Notes under the pieces: generated by a model
Databases searched by the model: none
What the model was told of the DNA's origin: nothing
What the model saw: the letters and a program-made list of their open reading frames with translations, nothing else
Translations under genes and position numbers: made by a program
In this document: positions 7,750-15,737 of the stretch, piece after piece
Layout: each line of letters starts with the position of its first letter
Position numbering within the stretch: position 1 is the stretch's first letter
NCBI GenBank assembly: GCA_900548205.1
Contig: URJS01000028.1
Span: 1 to 25,911, forward strand
Direction: 5' to 3'
From: an uncultured Roseburia sp.
Lineage (GTDB): Bacteria; Bacillota; Clostridia; Lachnospirales; Lachnospiraceae
Length of the DNA: 25,911 bases

Positions 7750-10041
7750 TTACAGCAGCGGGTGCTCGGCGCGTGCGCATAATCGTGCAAAGCGCCGGTC
7801 GATCTCCGCTTGGATCTCCTCTGTGATCGGGCGGTACACCTCTTTTAAAAGATGTTTTGTGCGTCCCATCATGCCAAGCCATTCCGTGACTGGAATCTGC
7901 TTATTTTTTTCTTTTGGGTTGTAGGTTAAGGAAGTAATGCCGCGCTCAATCTCATAAAGAGGGAAATAGCAGCAGTCCACAGCGGCAGCGATGACACTGC
8001 GCTCCAAATTCGGCTTATCATTCCAGTTGAGCGGGCAGGCGGAAAGTGCCTTCAGATAGGCAGTTCCAAACTCTCTGGAATAGGCGGCGGCTTTTGCAGC
8101 CTTGCGGATAAAATCCGAAGGATTTGACTCCGCAGCCGTTGCAATATAGGGAATGTGCGTTGCCGCCATAAGCTCCGGCGTATCCTTGTGGAAAAATGAT
8201 TTTCCATACTGGGTTTTTCCGACATGGGAGGTGGAGCTGCGCGCGCCCATCGGCGTAGAATAGGAAAGCTGATAACCGGTATTCATATAACCGCCGTTGT
8301 CATATTCAAAAATGATCATGCAGTGCCCGCGCAGTGCCGTGCCAAGTGCGGAGCCCATGCCGATGTCCATACCTCCGTCTCCGCTGACCATGATAAAAGT
8401 AATCTGCCCTTCCGGATATTCCCCGCGTTTTTGCTTCTGGTGAAAGACCTCAACGACGCCGCTTAACGTTGCCGCTCCGTTCTGGAACAGATTGTGCAGA
8501 TAAGGGATTCGGAATGCAGTTTTTGGATAGCCCGTCGTCACGACCATGCCGCAGCCGGTCTGAAAAAGCATCACGACATTTCCTTCGATACCCTTAAGCA
8601 GCAGGTTCAGATTGACAGGGATGCCGCAGCCCGGACATGCACCGTGTCCGGGGGCGATGCGCATCGGCATTCCTGTCGTGTCCTTTAACGCGCCGCCTGT
8701 TACGACCATTTTTCCGGCTGCCTTGTCAAAGACACAGGTAGTGATGCCCTTTGTGGCTTCCTGTTCTGTAATCGGCTTAAAATACTGCGGCTGTGCTTTC
8801 CCTGAATCGGGGGTTCCGAGTGTCACGCCGTAGTAATCAAAATCGGTAGCAGTTTCTGTCAGACACTCCCGAAAGAGCGCGATTGCATCCTCCACAAAAA
8901 AGTCCATACCGCCGAGTCCGTAGATGCGGGAGAGAATGCGCGGAGTACTGCCAAGCTCCTGAAGTGCGGCGCGTATTTCAAGCGTCATATTTCCGCCGCC
9001 TGCGCCGTAGCTGTCCTGACGGTCGGCGACAAGGATGGTCTTTGCATGCTTGCAGAGCTCGCGCAGCTCCTTAGCCGGGAACGGGCGCAGCACATAGAGC
9101 GTGATGACGCCTGCCTTGATCCCTTCGCAGCGGAGCGTATCGACAGCCTCCATCGCAGTGTAGTAGGACGAGCCAAGCACAAAGAGAAGGATTTCTGCAT
9201 CGTCTGCCTGATAGCTTCCCAAGAAGGAGAGCGTTCTGCCGGAGAGTTCCTTGTATTCGTCAAAAAGTCCGGGGAGTTTTTTTCGCGCTTCCTCCATGGC
9301 AAGGTGGAGCTGATAGCGGTTGTTCGTCACATCCGGCTCGTTCATATAAGAGCCGATAGAGACAGGGTGTTCAAGATCCAAGACGCTCGCGAAGCAGTTT
9401 TCTCCCGTAGAGCATTCCTTTGCAAAGGCGGAGGTGTTCGGGTTGTCGCTCGATAGTTTTGGTCCGATGTAGCGTGAAACTACCTCGTCGTCTGCAAAAA
9501 CAAGACATTTGCGCTTCTGGTGACTTGTAAAAAAGCCGTCAAAGGCGACTGCCACAGGCAGGCGTACCAGTTCGGCAAGCTTTAGGGCGAGCAGGTTAAA
9601 ATCATAGACCTTCTGTGGCTCATCGGCAAATAAAATGATCCATCCGGTGTTGAGCATATACATGACGTCGCTGTGGTCGCCTTTGATACAAAGAGGACCG
9701 GAAATTGTGCGGCAGGCGATATTCATCACCATTGGCATACGGGTGCCGGACTGCACCGGAAACTGCTCAAGCGCATACAAAAGACCGTTTGCGCTTGTGG
9801 CGTTAAAGACTCTGCCTCCACCGGCAGAAGCGCCATAGCAGATGCCGGCGGCGCTGTGCTCGCCCTCTGCGGCGATCAGCAGAATGTCATGCTTTCCTTC
9901 GGCACGCATGATATCTAAGTTTTCTGCGATCTGGGTCGAGGGGGTGATCGGGTAATAGCCCATCACATGATAATTGATCTGCTTTGCAGCGTAAGCGGCA
10001 AGCTCGTTGCCGCTGTCATACATTACTTTTTGTTCTTCCAT
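7750..10041 (-). CDS. 2-oxoacid:ferredoxin oxidoreductase, fused alpha-beta subunit
   Basis: 763 aa from the ATG at 10041, which sits 7 bases after a GGAG; a longer frame to 10167 only translates a repeat-like leader. The alpha part begins with a YPITPS motif (30-35) that contacts the thiamine cofactor. The beta part starts near residue 430-460 and has CPGCG (about 468) for an Fe-S cluster and GDGG (about 552) followed by NGGYMNTG, the TPP/Mg2+ motif of pyruvate-type enzymes. With the gamma-delta subunit upstream it should oxidise a 2-oxoacid with CoA, giving acyl-CoA, CO2 and reduced ferredoxin in the cytoplasm. Pyruvate is the likeliest substrate, but branched-chain 2-oxoacids are possible. 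Fusion of alpha and beta in one chain is notable. Confidence 0.9.
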   Translation of the reverse strand: MEEQKVMYDSGNELAAYAAKQINYHVMGYYPITPSTQIAENLDIMRAEGKHDILLIAAEGEHSAAGICYGASAGGGRVFNATSANGLLYALEQFPVQSGTRMPMVMNIACRTISGPLCIKGDHSDVMYMLNTGWIILFADEPQKVYDFNLLALKLAELVRLPVAVAFDGFFTSHQKRKCLVFADDEVVSRYIGPKLSSDNPNTSAFAKECSTGENCFASVLDLEHPVSIGSYMNEPDVTNNRYQLHLAMEEARKKLPGLFDEYKELSGRTLSFLGSYQADDAEILLFVLGSSYYTAMEAVDTLRCEGIKAGVITLYVLRPFPAKELRELCKHAKTILVADRQDSYGAGGGNMTLEIRAALQELGSTPRILSRIYGLGGMDFFVEDAIALFRECLTETATDFDYYGVTLGTPDSGKAQPQYFKPITEQEATKGITTCVFDKAAGKMVVTGGALKDTTGMPMRIAPGHGACPGCGIPVNLNLLLKGIEGNVVMLFQTGCGMVVTTGYPKTAFRIPYLHNLFQNGAATLSGVVEVFHQKQKRGEYPEGQITFIMVSGDGGMDIGMGSALGTALRGHCMIIFEYDNGGYMNTGYQLSYSTPMGARSSTSHVGKTQYGKSFFHKDTPELMAATHIPYIATAAESNPSDFIRKAAKAAAYSREFGTAYLKALSACPLNWNDKPNLERSVIAAAVDCCYFPLYEIERGITSLTYNPKEKNKQIPVTEWLGMMGRTKHLLKEVYRPITEEIQAEIDRRFARLCARAEHPLL

Positions 10042-10048
10042 TTTCATT

Positions 10049-10160
10049 CTCCATTCCGAAGCGATTTTGCGTGAAAAAACGCGAGCCTGATCTCGGATTC
10101 TGCACTGCGCTCCTTCGTCCTCATTTCTGAGCGATCTGCGGTTAAATATCAAATTTGCGT
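10049..10160 (-). repeat. dispersed repeat copy 1 (leader of the alpha-beta gene)
   Basis: The 19-mer CTCCATTCCGAAGCGATTT at 10049-10067 is identical to 24548-24566. Beyond it, similarity continues in pieces (AAACGC, GATTC with similar spacing). Both copies end at the ribosome site of a minus-strand gene and supply its GGAG. It fills most of the 192-bp gap between the gamma-delta and alpha-beta genes. The outer limit is uncertain. Confidence 0.55.
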
Positions 10161-10170
10161 TTGCCATAAA

Positions 10171-10198
10171 AGCTATTTGTTTTCGCTAAGAAACAAAT
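10171..10198 (-). terminator. weak stem-loop between oxidoreductase genes
   Basis: ATTTGTTT (10175-10182) pairs with AAACAAAT (10191-10198) over an 8-base loop, with a short TTTT after it on the minus strand. The stem is nearly all A-T, so it may only attenuate transcription or protect an mRNA end between the two genes. Confidence 0.3.
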
Positions 10199-10233
10199 AA
10201 CTGCGTGAAAGATAAGCTGCCCAAAGGCGTCTG

Positions 10234-11325
10234 CTATACAACGCCGCCGTCCGGGCGTTTTTCATCAAGATACGAGTCGCTGGTGATCCATGAATTGGCT
10301 CCGGTTTTCTGGTAGGTGATCGCGTCCGGCAGCAGATGCTGATTGGGAACAAAATATGGCTTTTTTGGATGATCCTTTTCCAATGCCATGACGAGCGCAT
10401 TGGTCGGACAGACCTCCACACAGCGCAGACAGCCTTTGCAGTGATAGTAGTCTACACCCTGATTGACCATACATTCCTTCCCCTTGTAGACGCCGGGGGC
10501 AAATTGGAATACCATATCCGGACAGGTGGAGTCGCACAGCCCGCAGTTGATACATTTTTCCTGAATAAAGAGAGGAATATAGCCTTCTCTGGAAGGAGAA
10601 AGATTATTGGAAACCGTGCTTCCGATCCGCGGATTGACGCCGCCGATCGGCGCGTTGTCATAGCCCCATACAAATTGTTCGCCAGTGCTTTTTTCAAGCG
10701 GCTCTACATTGCGTTCTGTTTCGGCTTTTGCCAGGCGCGTGTAGCCAAGCTCCACACCGGTGAGGTTCGCATCGATCAGAGCCGGATATTTCTTTCCGAT
10801 AGAATCGCGGCAGATCTGCTTCGCATCGTCAAGGGCGATAAAGCCGGAGGCTTTCGCGATCGCGCCAAGCATTACCATATTGATGCGGGATTTCGATTCC
10901 ATTGCGAAGGAAAGCGCATCCAGACAGTAAAGCTCACCCATTGTGATATGGTATTTTTCAGCGGCTTCCTCGGGGGAGAGCAGTGTGTTTAATATGATTT
11001 TTGTATCGACAGAGACGCCGTCAAGCACCGGATAAGTACCGATCAATCCCTCGTGAAAAATGGCAAGGATGTGCGGATGCGTGACGGGACTGTTCACACG
11101 AAGCGGTTTTTCGCTTTCACACCAGCGAATATAAGCCTTGACGGGTGAACCGCGTTTTTCGGATCCATAGCTGGAAAAGCTTAAGGAGTTTAGAGACAGC
11201 GTAAGAGCTCCGAGCTCGCCGAGCATTTTTCCGCAGAGATTCGCACCAAGTCCGCCGATGCTTTCGAGCCGTATCTCAAAATAACCATGCTCGTTGCATG
11301 TGGGAAGCGTAGTTTTTTTGTTCAT
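10234..11325 (-). CDS. 2-oxoacid:ferredoxin oxidoreductase, fused gamma-delta subunit
   Basis: 363 aa from the ATG at 11325, which follows AGGAGG by 6 bases; the longer frame to 11406 lacks a ribosome site and enters the promoter. The N-terminal two-thirds is the gamma domain (begins RLESIGGLGAN, the CoA/nucleotide-type loop; the SYGSEKRGSPV segment is typical). The C-terminal part is a two-cluster ferredoxin delta domain, with CINCGLCDSTCP and CKGCLRCVEVCP. These clusters carry electrons from the TPP-bound intermediate to free ferredoxin. It is first in the operon, followed by the alpha-beta subunit after a 192-bp gap and then rubrerythrin. The gene order and fusion state differ from the single-chain pyruvate:ferredoxin oxidoreductase common in Clostridia. 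Confidence 0.9.
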   Translation of the reverse strand: MNKKTTLPTCNEHGYFEIRLESIGGLGANLCGKMLGELGALTLSLNSLSFSSYGSEKRGSPVKAYIRWCESEKPLRVNSPVTHPHILAIFHEGLIGTYPVLDGVSVDTKIILNTLLSPEEAAEKYHITMGELYCLDALSFAMESKSRINMVMLGAIAKASGFIALDDAKQICRDSIGKKYPALIDANLTGVELGYTRLAKAETERNVEPLEKSTGEQFVWGYDNAPIGGVNPRIGSTVSNNLSPSREGYIPLFIQEKCINCGLCDSTCPDMVFQFAPGVYKGKECMVNQGVDYYHCKGCLRCVEVCPTNALVMALEKDHPKKPYFVPNQHLLPDAITYQKTGANSWITSDSYLDEKRPDGGVV

Positions 11326-11401
11326 GAGAATCCTCCTGTTTTGGCATAATCTATGACTATCATGCGCATTTTTTTGAAAAAAATTCTTGTATATGGAAGA
11401 A

Positions 11402-11430
11402 ATCATAATCGTGTTTTTCCCAGTTCACAA
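11402..11430 (-). promoter_or_regulatory. promoter of the oxidoreductase operon
   Basis: On the minus strand, TTGTGA (11425-11430) and TATGAT (11402-11407) have a 17-bp spacer. Its -35 is one base from the -35 of the divergent SAM-hydrolase promoter, so one protein bound here could affect both operons. Confidence 0.65.
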
Positions 11431-11431
11431 A

Positions 11432-11460
11432 TTGACAGCACGAAAATTCCCTATTATACT
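11432..11460 (+). promoter_or_regulatory. promoter of the SAM hydrolase-ECF operon
   Basis: TTGACA (11432-11437) and TATACT (11455-11460) have a 17-bp spacer, so transcription should start near 11467. The 55-base leader has a small possible stem (AAGCC/GGCTT) but is too short for a SAM riboswitch. Confidence 0.8.
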
Positions 11461-11522
11461 AAACAAGCAAGCCTTGCAGCGCTTCCGTTGTTTTTGGCTT
11501 AGCTGACAGGAGAGAAAACAGA

Positions 11523-12386
11523 ATGAAAAAAGCACTTGTATTGCAAACCGATTTTGGCACCTGTGATGGTGCAGTCAGCGCAATGTATGGCGTTGCATAC
11601 AGCGTAGATCAGGAATTAAAGGTGGCAGACTTAACCCATGAAATTCCGCAGTATGACATCTGGGAAGCCTCTTACCGTTTGATCCAGACCGTTGCCTATT
11701 GGCCGGAGGGCACCGTATTTGTCAGTGTTGTAGACCCGGGGGTCGGATCCACAAGAAGAAGCATTGCAGTCGAAACCTTGACCGGACAGTACATCATTAC
11801 ACCGGATAACGGAACATTGACACATATCAAAAAGATCATTGGGATCAAAAGCGCGCGCATCATTGATGAGAATGTAAACCGTCTGCCGAATTCGGGAGAG
11901 AGCTATACGTTCCACGGCAGAGACGTGTATGTGTACACGGGAGCGAGACTTGCCGCAGGAGTTATTGATTTTACAGGAGTAGGACCGGAGGTTCCGGTAG
12001 ATAGTGTGATTGAGCTGCCGACGGTTGAGGCGGTTTATGACGGCGAGAAGGTCAAAGGAACGATTGACGTTTTAGACGTTCGATTCGGAAGCCTTTGGAC
12101 AAACATCAGCCGTGAAACATTCTTAAAGCTCGGGATCAAACATGGGGGACGTGTAGAAATCGAAATCGAAAACGAAACGCGTACGCTTTATAAAAATATT
12201 CTGACCTATGCAAAGAGCTTTGCGGATGTTTATGTCGGCGAGCCGTTGGTGTATGTCAACAGTCTTGACTGCATGGCAGTTGCCATCAATCAGGGCAGCT
12301 TCTCACGCGCCTATAATATCGGAACGGGAACAAACTGGAAATTGACGATCCGCAAAGCGCCGAAGTTGATTTATGAAGAGAAATGA
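11523..12386 (+). CDS. S-adenosyl-L-methionine hydroxide adenosyltransferase (SAM hydrolase, DUF62)
   Basis: 287 aa. The family splits SAM with water into adenosine and methionine and is related to SAM-dependent chlorinase and fluorinase. The Asp-Arg-His triad used for water activation fits at Asp71 (DPGVGS), Arg78 and His131 (HGRD), with the same spacing as in characterised archaeal members. The N-terminal TDFG (9-12), PDNG (94-97) and the C-terminal SFADVYVGEPLVYVN segment are also typical. A good AGGAG precedes the start. The stop overlaps the start of the ECF ATPase gene (ATGA), so enzyme and transporter are translationally coupled. This suggests that the transporter moves a product or precursor of SAM turnover, such as adenosine or a methionine-related compound; this is inference. 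Confidence 0.9.
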   Translation: MKKALVLQTDFGTCDGAVSAMYGVAYSVDQELKVADLTHEIPQYDIWEASYRLIQTVAYWPEGTVFVSVVDPGVGSTRRSIAVETLTGQYIITPDNGTLTHIKKIIGIKSARIIDENVNRLPNSGESYTFHGRDVYVYTGARLAAGVIDFTGVGPEVPVDSVIELPTVEAVYDGEKVKGTIDVLDVRFGSLWTNISRETFLKLGIKHGGRVEIEIENETRTLYKNILTYAKSFADVYVGEPLVYVNSLDCMAVAINQGSFSRAYNIGTGTNWKLTIRKAPKLIYEEK

Positions 12387-14110
12387 GGAATGAGATGGAA
12401 AAAAATGCCGTAATCAAATTTGAAAATTTCAGTTTTCAATATTTCACGCAGGCAGAACCAACGCTCCATGACATTAATCTTGAGATTTATGAGGGTGAAA
12501 AAATACTGATCGTCGGGCCGAGCGGAAGTGGAAAAAGTACGCTGGGACATTGTATAAACGGATTGATCCCACATGCGTATAAGGGCGAGATCAAAGGAGA
12601 CCTTTCGATTTCCGGACAAAAAACCTCTGGGATGAGTATTTTTGATCTGTCAAAAAAAGTGGGAACGGTTTTACAGGATGCAGACGGGCAGTTTGTAGGT
12701 CTGTGTGTCGGGGAAGACATTGCATTTGCACTGGAAAATGACTGTGTGGAACAGACAAAAATGAAGGAAACCGTTCAGAGAGTTGCGGACATGGTAGACA
12801 TGGGAAACCTGCTCAAATCCTCCCCGTTTGAACTGTCGGGCGGACAGAAACAGCGTGTTGCGTTTGCGGGCATATTAGTAGATGACGTTGATGTTTTACT
12901 GTTTGACGAGCCGCTTGCCAATCTTGATCCGGCAACGGGAAAAACGGCGATAGATTTGATCGACCGCGTTTCCAAAGAGCAGAAAAAAACAGTGGTTATC
13001 ATTGAACACCGTCTGGAGGATGTGCTTTACCGTGATGTAGACCGGATCATCGTGGTATCAAACGGGCGGATTGCGGCAGACTGCACACCGGATGAGCTGA
13101 TGGAAAAAGGCATTTTGACGGAGCTTGGCATCCGGGAACCGCTTTATGTAACGGCCATGCGTTATGCCGGAATTTCCGTGACAAAAGAAATGCATGCCGG
13201 CAGACTGGAAACGCTCGTGATGGACGATAAGCTGCGGGAAAAAGTGAGGGCGTGGAGTAAAGAAAGCGTTCCCCATGAAAAAGAAGCGGAAAAAGAAATC
13301 TTAAGCGCAAAAAATCTGCATTTTCAGTACGATAAACACAGGAAAATTTTAAAAGACATTAATTTTTCGATTAAGGCAGGCGAAATGGTCAGCATTGTCG
13401 GTACAAACGGAGCCGGAAAAAGTACGCTGGCAAAGGTTATCTGCGGTTTCGTAAAAGAAGATCAGGGAGACATCTGTTTTGAGGGAAAATCATTAAAAGG
13501 TCAGACCATCAAGGAGCGCTCGAAGTATATCAGCTATGTGATGCAGAACCCGAACCAGATGATATGCAAACCGATGATTTATGATGAAGTGGCATTGGGA
13601 CTGCGTATTCTTGGTTCAGACGAAGAAGAAATCAAAGAACGTGTAGAGCACGCGCTTAAAATCTGCGGTCTCTATGCATTCCGCAAATGGCCGGTGGCGG
13701 CGTTGAGCTACGGTCAGAAAAAACGCGTCACGATCGCGTCCATGCTTGTCATGAATCCGAAAGTGCTGATTTTAGACGAACCGACAGCCGGACAGGATTA
13801 CCGCCATTACACAGAAATCATGAAATTTTTAAAGAGTTTAAACGCACAGGGGGTCACGATTATTCTGATCACACATGACATGCACCTGATGCTCGAATAT
13901 ACGCCGCATGCGATCGTGATCTGTGACGGGGAGAAGATCGGTGACAGCACGGCAGTGGATATTCTGACGAACAAAGAAATTGCGGAAAAAGCGAACCTGA
14001 AGCTGACAAGCTTATACGAGTTTGCCATTGCAGCAGGGGTGGAAAACCCGCATGATTTTGTGCAGCATTTTATTGACTACGAAAGGGAGGTGTACCGGAA
14101 TGAAAGCTAA
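12383..14110 (+). CDS. ECF transporter double ATP-binding protein (fused EcfA-type)
   Basis: 575 aa with two complete ABC ATPase domains. Domain 1 has a Walker A at about 45-52 (GPSGSGKS), signature LSGGQKQR near 150-157 and Walker B LLFDEP near 173. Domain 2 has a Walker A near 338-345 (GTNGAGKS), signature LSYGQKKR near 441-448 and Walker B LILDEP. The fused arrangement is that of YkoD-like energy-coupling factor modules. It powers substrate uptake with the EcfT and S proteins encoded next. The first ATG (12383) overlaps the previous stop; the ATG at 12395 is an equally possible start. The 3' end overlaps the EcfT start by 11 bases. Confidence 0.93.
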   Translation: MRNEMEKNAVIKFENFSFQYFTQAEPTLHDINLEIYEGEKILIVGPSGSGKSTLGHCINGLIPHAYKGEIKGDLSISGQKTSGMSIFDLSKKVGTVLQDADGQFVGLCVGEDIAFALENDCVEQTKMKETVQRVADMVDMGNLLKSSPFELSGGQKQRVAFAGILVDDVDVLLFDEPLANLDPATGKTAIDLIDRVSKEQKKTVVIIEHRLEDVLYRDVDRIIVVSNGRIAADCTPDELMEKGILTELGIREPLYVTAMRYAGISVTKEMHAGRLETLVMDDKLREKVRAWSKESVPHEKEAEKEILSAKNLHFQYDKHRKILKDINFSIKAGEMVSIVGTNGAGKSTLAKVICGFVKEDQGDICFEGKSLKGQTIKERSKYISYVMQNPNQMICKPMIYDEVALGLRILGSDEEEIKERVEHALKICGLYAFRKWPVAALSYGQKKRVTIASMLVMNPKVLILDEPTAGQDYRHYTEIMKFLKSLNAQGVTIILITHDMHLMLEYTPHAIVICDGEKIGDSTAVDILTNKEIAEKANLKLTSLYEFAIAAGVENPHDFVQHFIDYEREVYRNES

Positions 14111-14942
14111 GCTGTTTGATTATGTGGAACGCGATAATTACATTTATAACCTCTCCGGTGCGACGAAGCTGTTGTGTTTTTTGTTCCTGACCTTTTCGGC
14201 AATGTATGCATATGATATTCGGATCAGTGTGGGAATCATGATTTTTTCCTTTGTAGTACTAGGTTTTTCGGAAATTAAATTTTCGCAGATCAAACTGATG
14301 CTCTATTATGTACTGGCATTTCTGGCGCTGAATTTTTTTCTCACATATTTATTCGCACCGCAGTACGGCGTGGAGCTTTACGGTACGAAGCATGTGCTTT
14401 TACATATGACTGACCGCTATGTAATCACTGCGGAGCAGCTGTTGTACCAGTTTACCAAAACATTTAAGTACTGTGCGGCAATCCCGCTGGGAATCATTTT
14501 TATTTTAACAACAAATCCAAGTGAATTTGCGGCGTCCATCAACGGGATGAAGGTTAATTACAAAGCGGCATATGCGGTTTCTCTGACACTGCGTTATTTT
14601 CCTGATATGGTACGCGATTATAACGATATTGCGCTGGCACAGCAGAGCCGCGGACTTGATCTATCAAAGAAAGAGAAACTTTCCATCCGTATCAAAAATA
14701 TTATTAATATCTGTGTGCCGCTGATTTTTTCGACGCTGACAAGAATTGATACGATCAGCAATGCAATGGATTTGCGCGGTTTTGGAAAGTATAAAAAACG
14801 GACGTGGTACGCAAAAAAACGTCTGACAAAAACAGATTATTTTTGTATGGGACTCTGTATTGCCATTTTTGCGGGAACGATTTTGTTCTGCAAGCTTCAT
14901 AATGGCGGGCGTTACTGGAATCCGTTTTTAAATGGGATGTAA
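14100..14942 (+). CDS. ecfT: ECF transporter transmembrane protein EcfT
   Basis: 280 aa from the ATG at 14100, which lies behind GGGAGG and overlaps the ATPase stop. It has several hydrophobic segments (about 25-60, 70-95, 120-150, 250-270) and the two coupling-helix motifs that grip the ATPases: QQSRGLD and, about 40 residues on, MDLRGFG, equivalents of the Ala-Arg-Gly motifs of EcfT/CbiQ. It is the scaffold linking the ATPases to the S component in the membrane. Confidence 0.93.
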   Translation: MKAKLFDYVERDNYIYNLSGATKLLCFLFLTFSAMYAYDIRISVGIMIFSFVVLGFSEIKFSQIKLMLYYVLAFLALNFFLTYLFAPQYGVELYGTKHVLLHMTDRYVITAEQLLYQFTKTFKYCAAIPLGIIFILTTNPSEFAASINGMKVNYKAAYAVSLTLRYFPDMVRDYNDIALAQQSRGLDLSKKEKLSIRIKNIINICVPLIFSTLTRIDTISNAMDLRGFGKYKKRTWYAKKRLTKTDYFCMGLCIAIFAGTILFCKLHNGGRYWNPFLNGM

Positions 14943-15055
14943 TTTTGCTATTTGAAAATAGTTTCGGCGATGTTGCAAAAGGCGGACCAATGATTTATAA
15001 TAATGAACGGATGAAAGTAGCGTTTACAAAAGATGCTTATAGGGAGGAAAGTTAG
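14903..15055 (+). pseudogene. relic of a second SAM hydroxide adenosyltransferase (C-terminal end)
   Basis: The 14903-15055 frame ends with a segment starting SFGDVAKGGPMIYNN, followed by about 16 more residues and a stop. It matches the SFADVYVGEPLVYVN segment near the C-terminus of the SAM hydrolase at 11523-12386 at S, F, D, V, G, P, Y and N with identical spacing. There is no suitable start codon and no catalytic part; the frame begins inside ecfT. The simplest reading is a decayed second DUF62 gene that once preceded the S-component gene. The match is short, but its spacing is exact. Confidence 0.55.
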
Positions 15056-15058
15056 AAA

Positions 15059-15619
15059 ATGAAAAAAATGTTTAATTTCAGTACGAAAACACTTGTAGCG
15101 ACGGGACTTGGGGCAGCATTATTTGTGCTGCTGTTCATGTATATCAAGATTCCTACAGGCTTTCCGGATGTCAACATCCAGACAGCTTATGGCGTGGGGG
15201 CATTCTTTGCCGCATTATTCGGACCGATCGCAGGTTTCCTGATCGCATTTATCGGACATGCCGTTTCCGACGGAGTACAGTACGGTTCTCCGTGGTGGAG
15301 CTGGGTTGTTGCTTCGGGTATCGACTGTATGCTGATTGGTTTTTGCTGCACAAAATTAAAAGTAGAGGAAGGTATTTTCCGCCGAAAAGACATTGTACTT
15401 TTTAACGTATGTCAGCTTCTTGCAAATGTGATTTCATGGCTGGTAGTTGCACCGGCTCTTGACGTCTTTATTTACGGTGAGCCGGCAGGATATGTATTTA
15501 CACAGGGAGTCATCTCTACCATTACGAATACTATTTCTGCAGGTGTGATCGGAACCGTTTTGTTGCTGATCTACAGCAAGACACGTTCTAAAAAGGGAAG
15601 TCTGACACAGGAAGGATAA
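15059..15619 (+). CDS. ECF transporter S component (UPF0397/ECF-ribofla_trS type)
   Basis: 186 aa, hydrophobic, with five to six predicted membrane helices. The N-terminus (KTLVATGLGAALF) and the segment FGPIAGFLIAFIGHAVSD are typical of UPF0397-type substrate-binding subunits of energy-coupling factor transporters, as is the WWSWVVASG stretch that follows. It should bind the transported vitamin or metabolite in the membrane. Annotation pipelines often call this family riboflavin transporter, but the link to a SAM hydrolase makes a SAM- or nucleoside-related substrate as likely. A GGGAGG lies 11 bases upstream. It is 116 bp behind ecfT, separated by the SAM-hydrolase relic. Confidence 0.85.
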   Translation: MKKMFNFSTKTLVATGLGAALFVLLFMYIKIPTGFPDVNIQTAYGVGAFFAALFGPIAGFLIAFIGHAVSDGVQYGSPWWSWVVASGIDCMLIGFCCTKLKVEEGIFRRKDIVLFNVCQLLANVISWLVVAPALDVFIYGEPAGYVFTQGVISTITNTISAGVIGTVLLLIYSKTRSKKGSLTQEG

Positions 15620-15636
15620 GCAGCAGGAGGAAGCAG

Positions 15637-15692
15637 ATGATCTCAAATGATTCCAAATGATTATCCCAATGCTTGAAAATACCCGGGTATTT
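15637..15692 (+). promoter_or_regulatory. direct repeats, palindrome and mini-ORF upstream of the alarmone synthetase
   Basis: Three signals lie together in the gap. CAAATGATT occurs twice, 10 bp apart (15644-15652, 15654-15662). A perfect 16-bp palindrome, AAATACCCGGGTATTT, is at 15677-15692. A 7-codon reading frame (15637-15660) with an excellent AGGAGG could be a leader peptide. Any could regulate the alarmone synthetase; none matches an operator I recognise. Confidence 0.4.
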
Positions 15693-15737
15693 GATTCTAA
15701 AAATAACAGGAATTGAATAGAAATAAAAGAAAACCAA

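Noticed and set aside
7697..7790. N-terminal extension of rubrerythrin
   Set aside because: No ribosome site; it overlaps the upstream alpha-beta gene, and the family start is at 7706.
10042..10167. 41-residue N-terminal extension of the alpha-beta subunit
   Set aside because: It translates the dispersed repeat; the start at 10041 has the ribosome site and family-like N-terminus.
10336..10992. 218-aa plus-strand open frame
   Set aside because: It is antisense to the gamma-delta subunit, which has clear ferredoxin motifs.
11461..11522. SAM riboswitch before the SAM hydrolase
   Set aside because: The leader is only about 55 bases and lacks the SAM-I or SAM-II core sequences I know.
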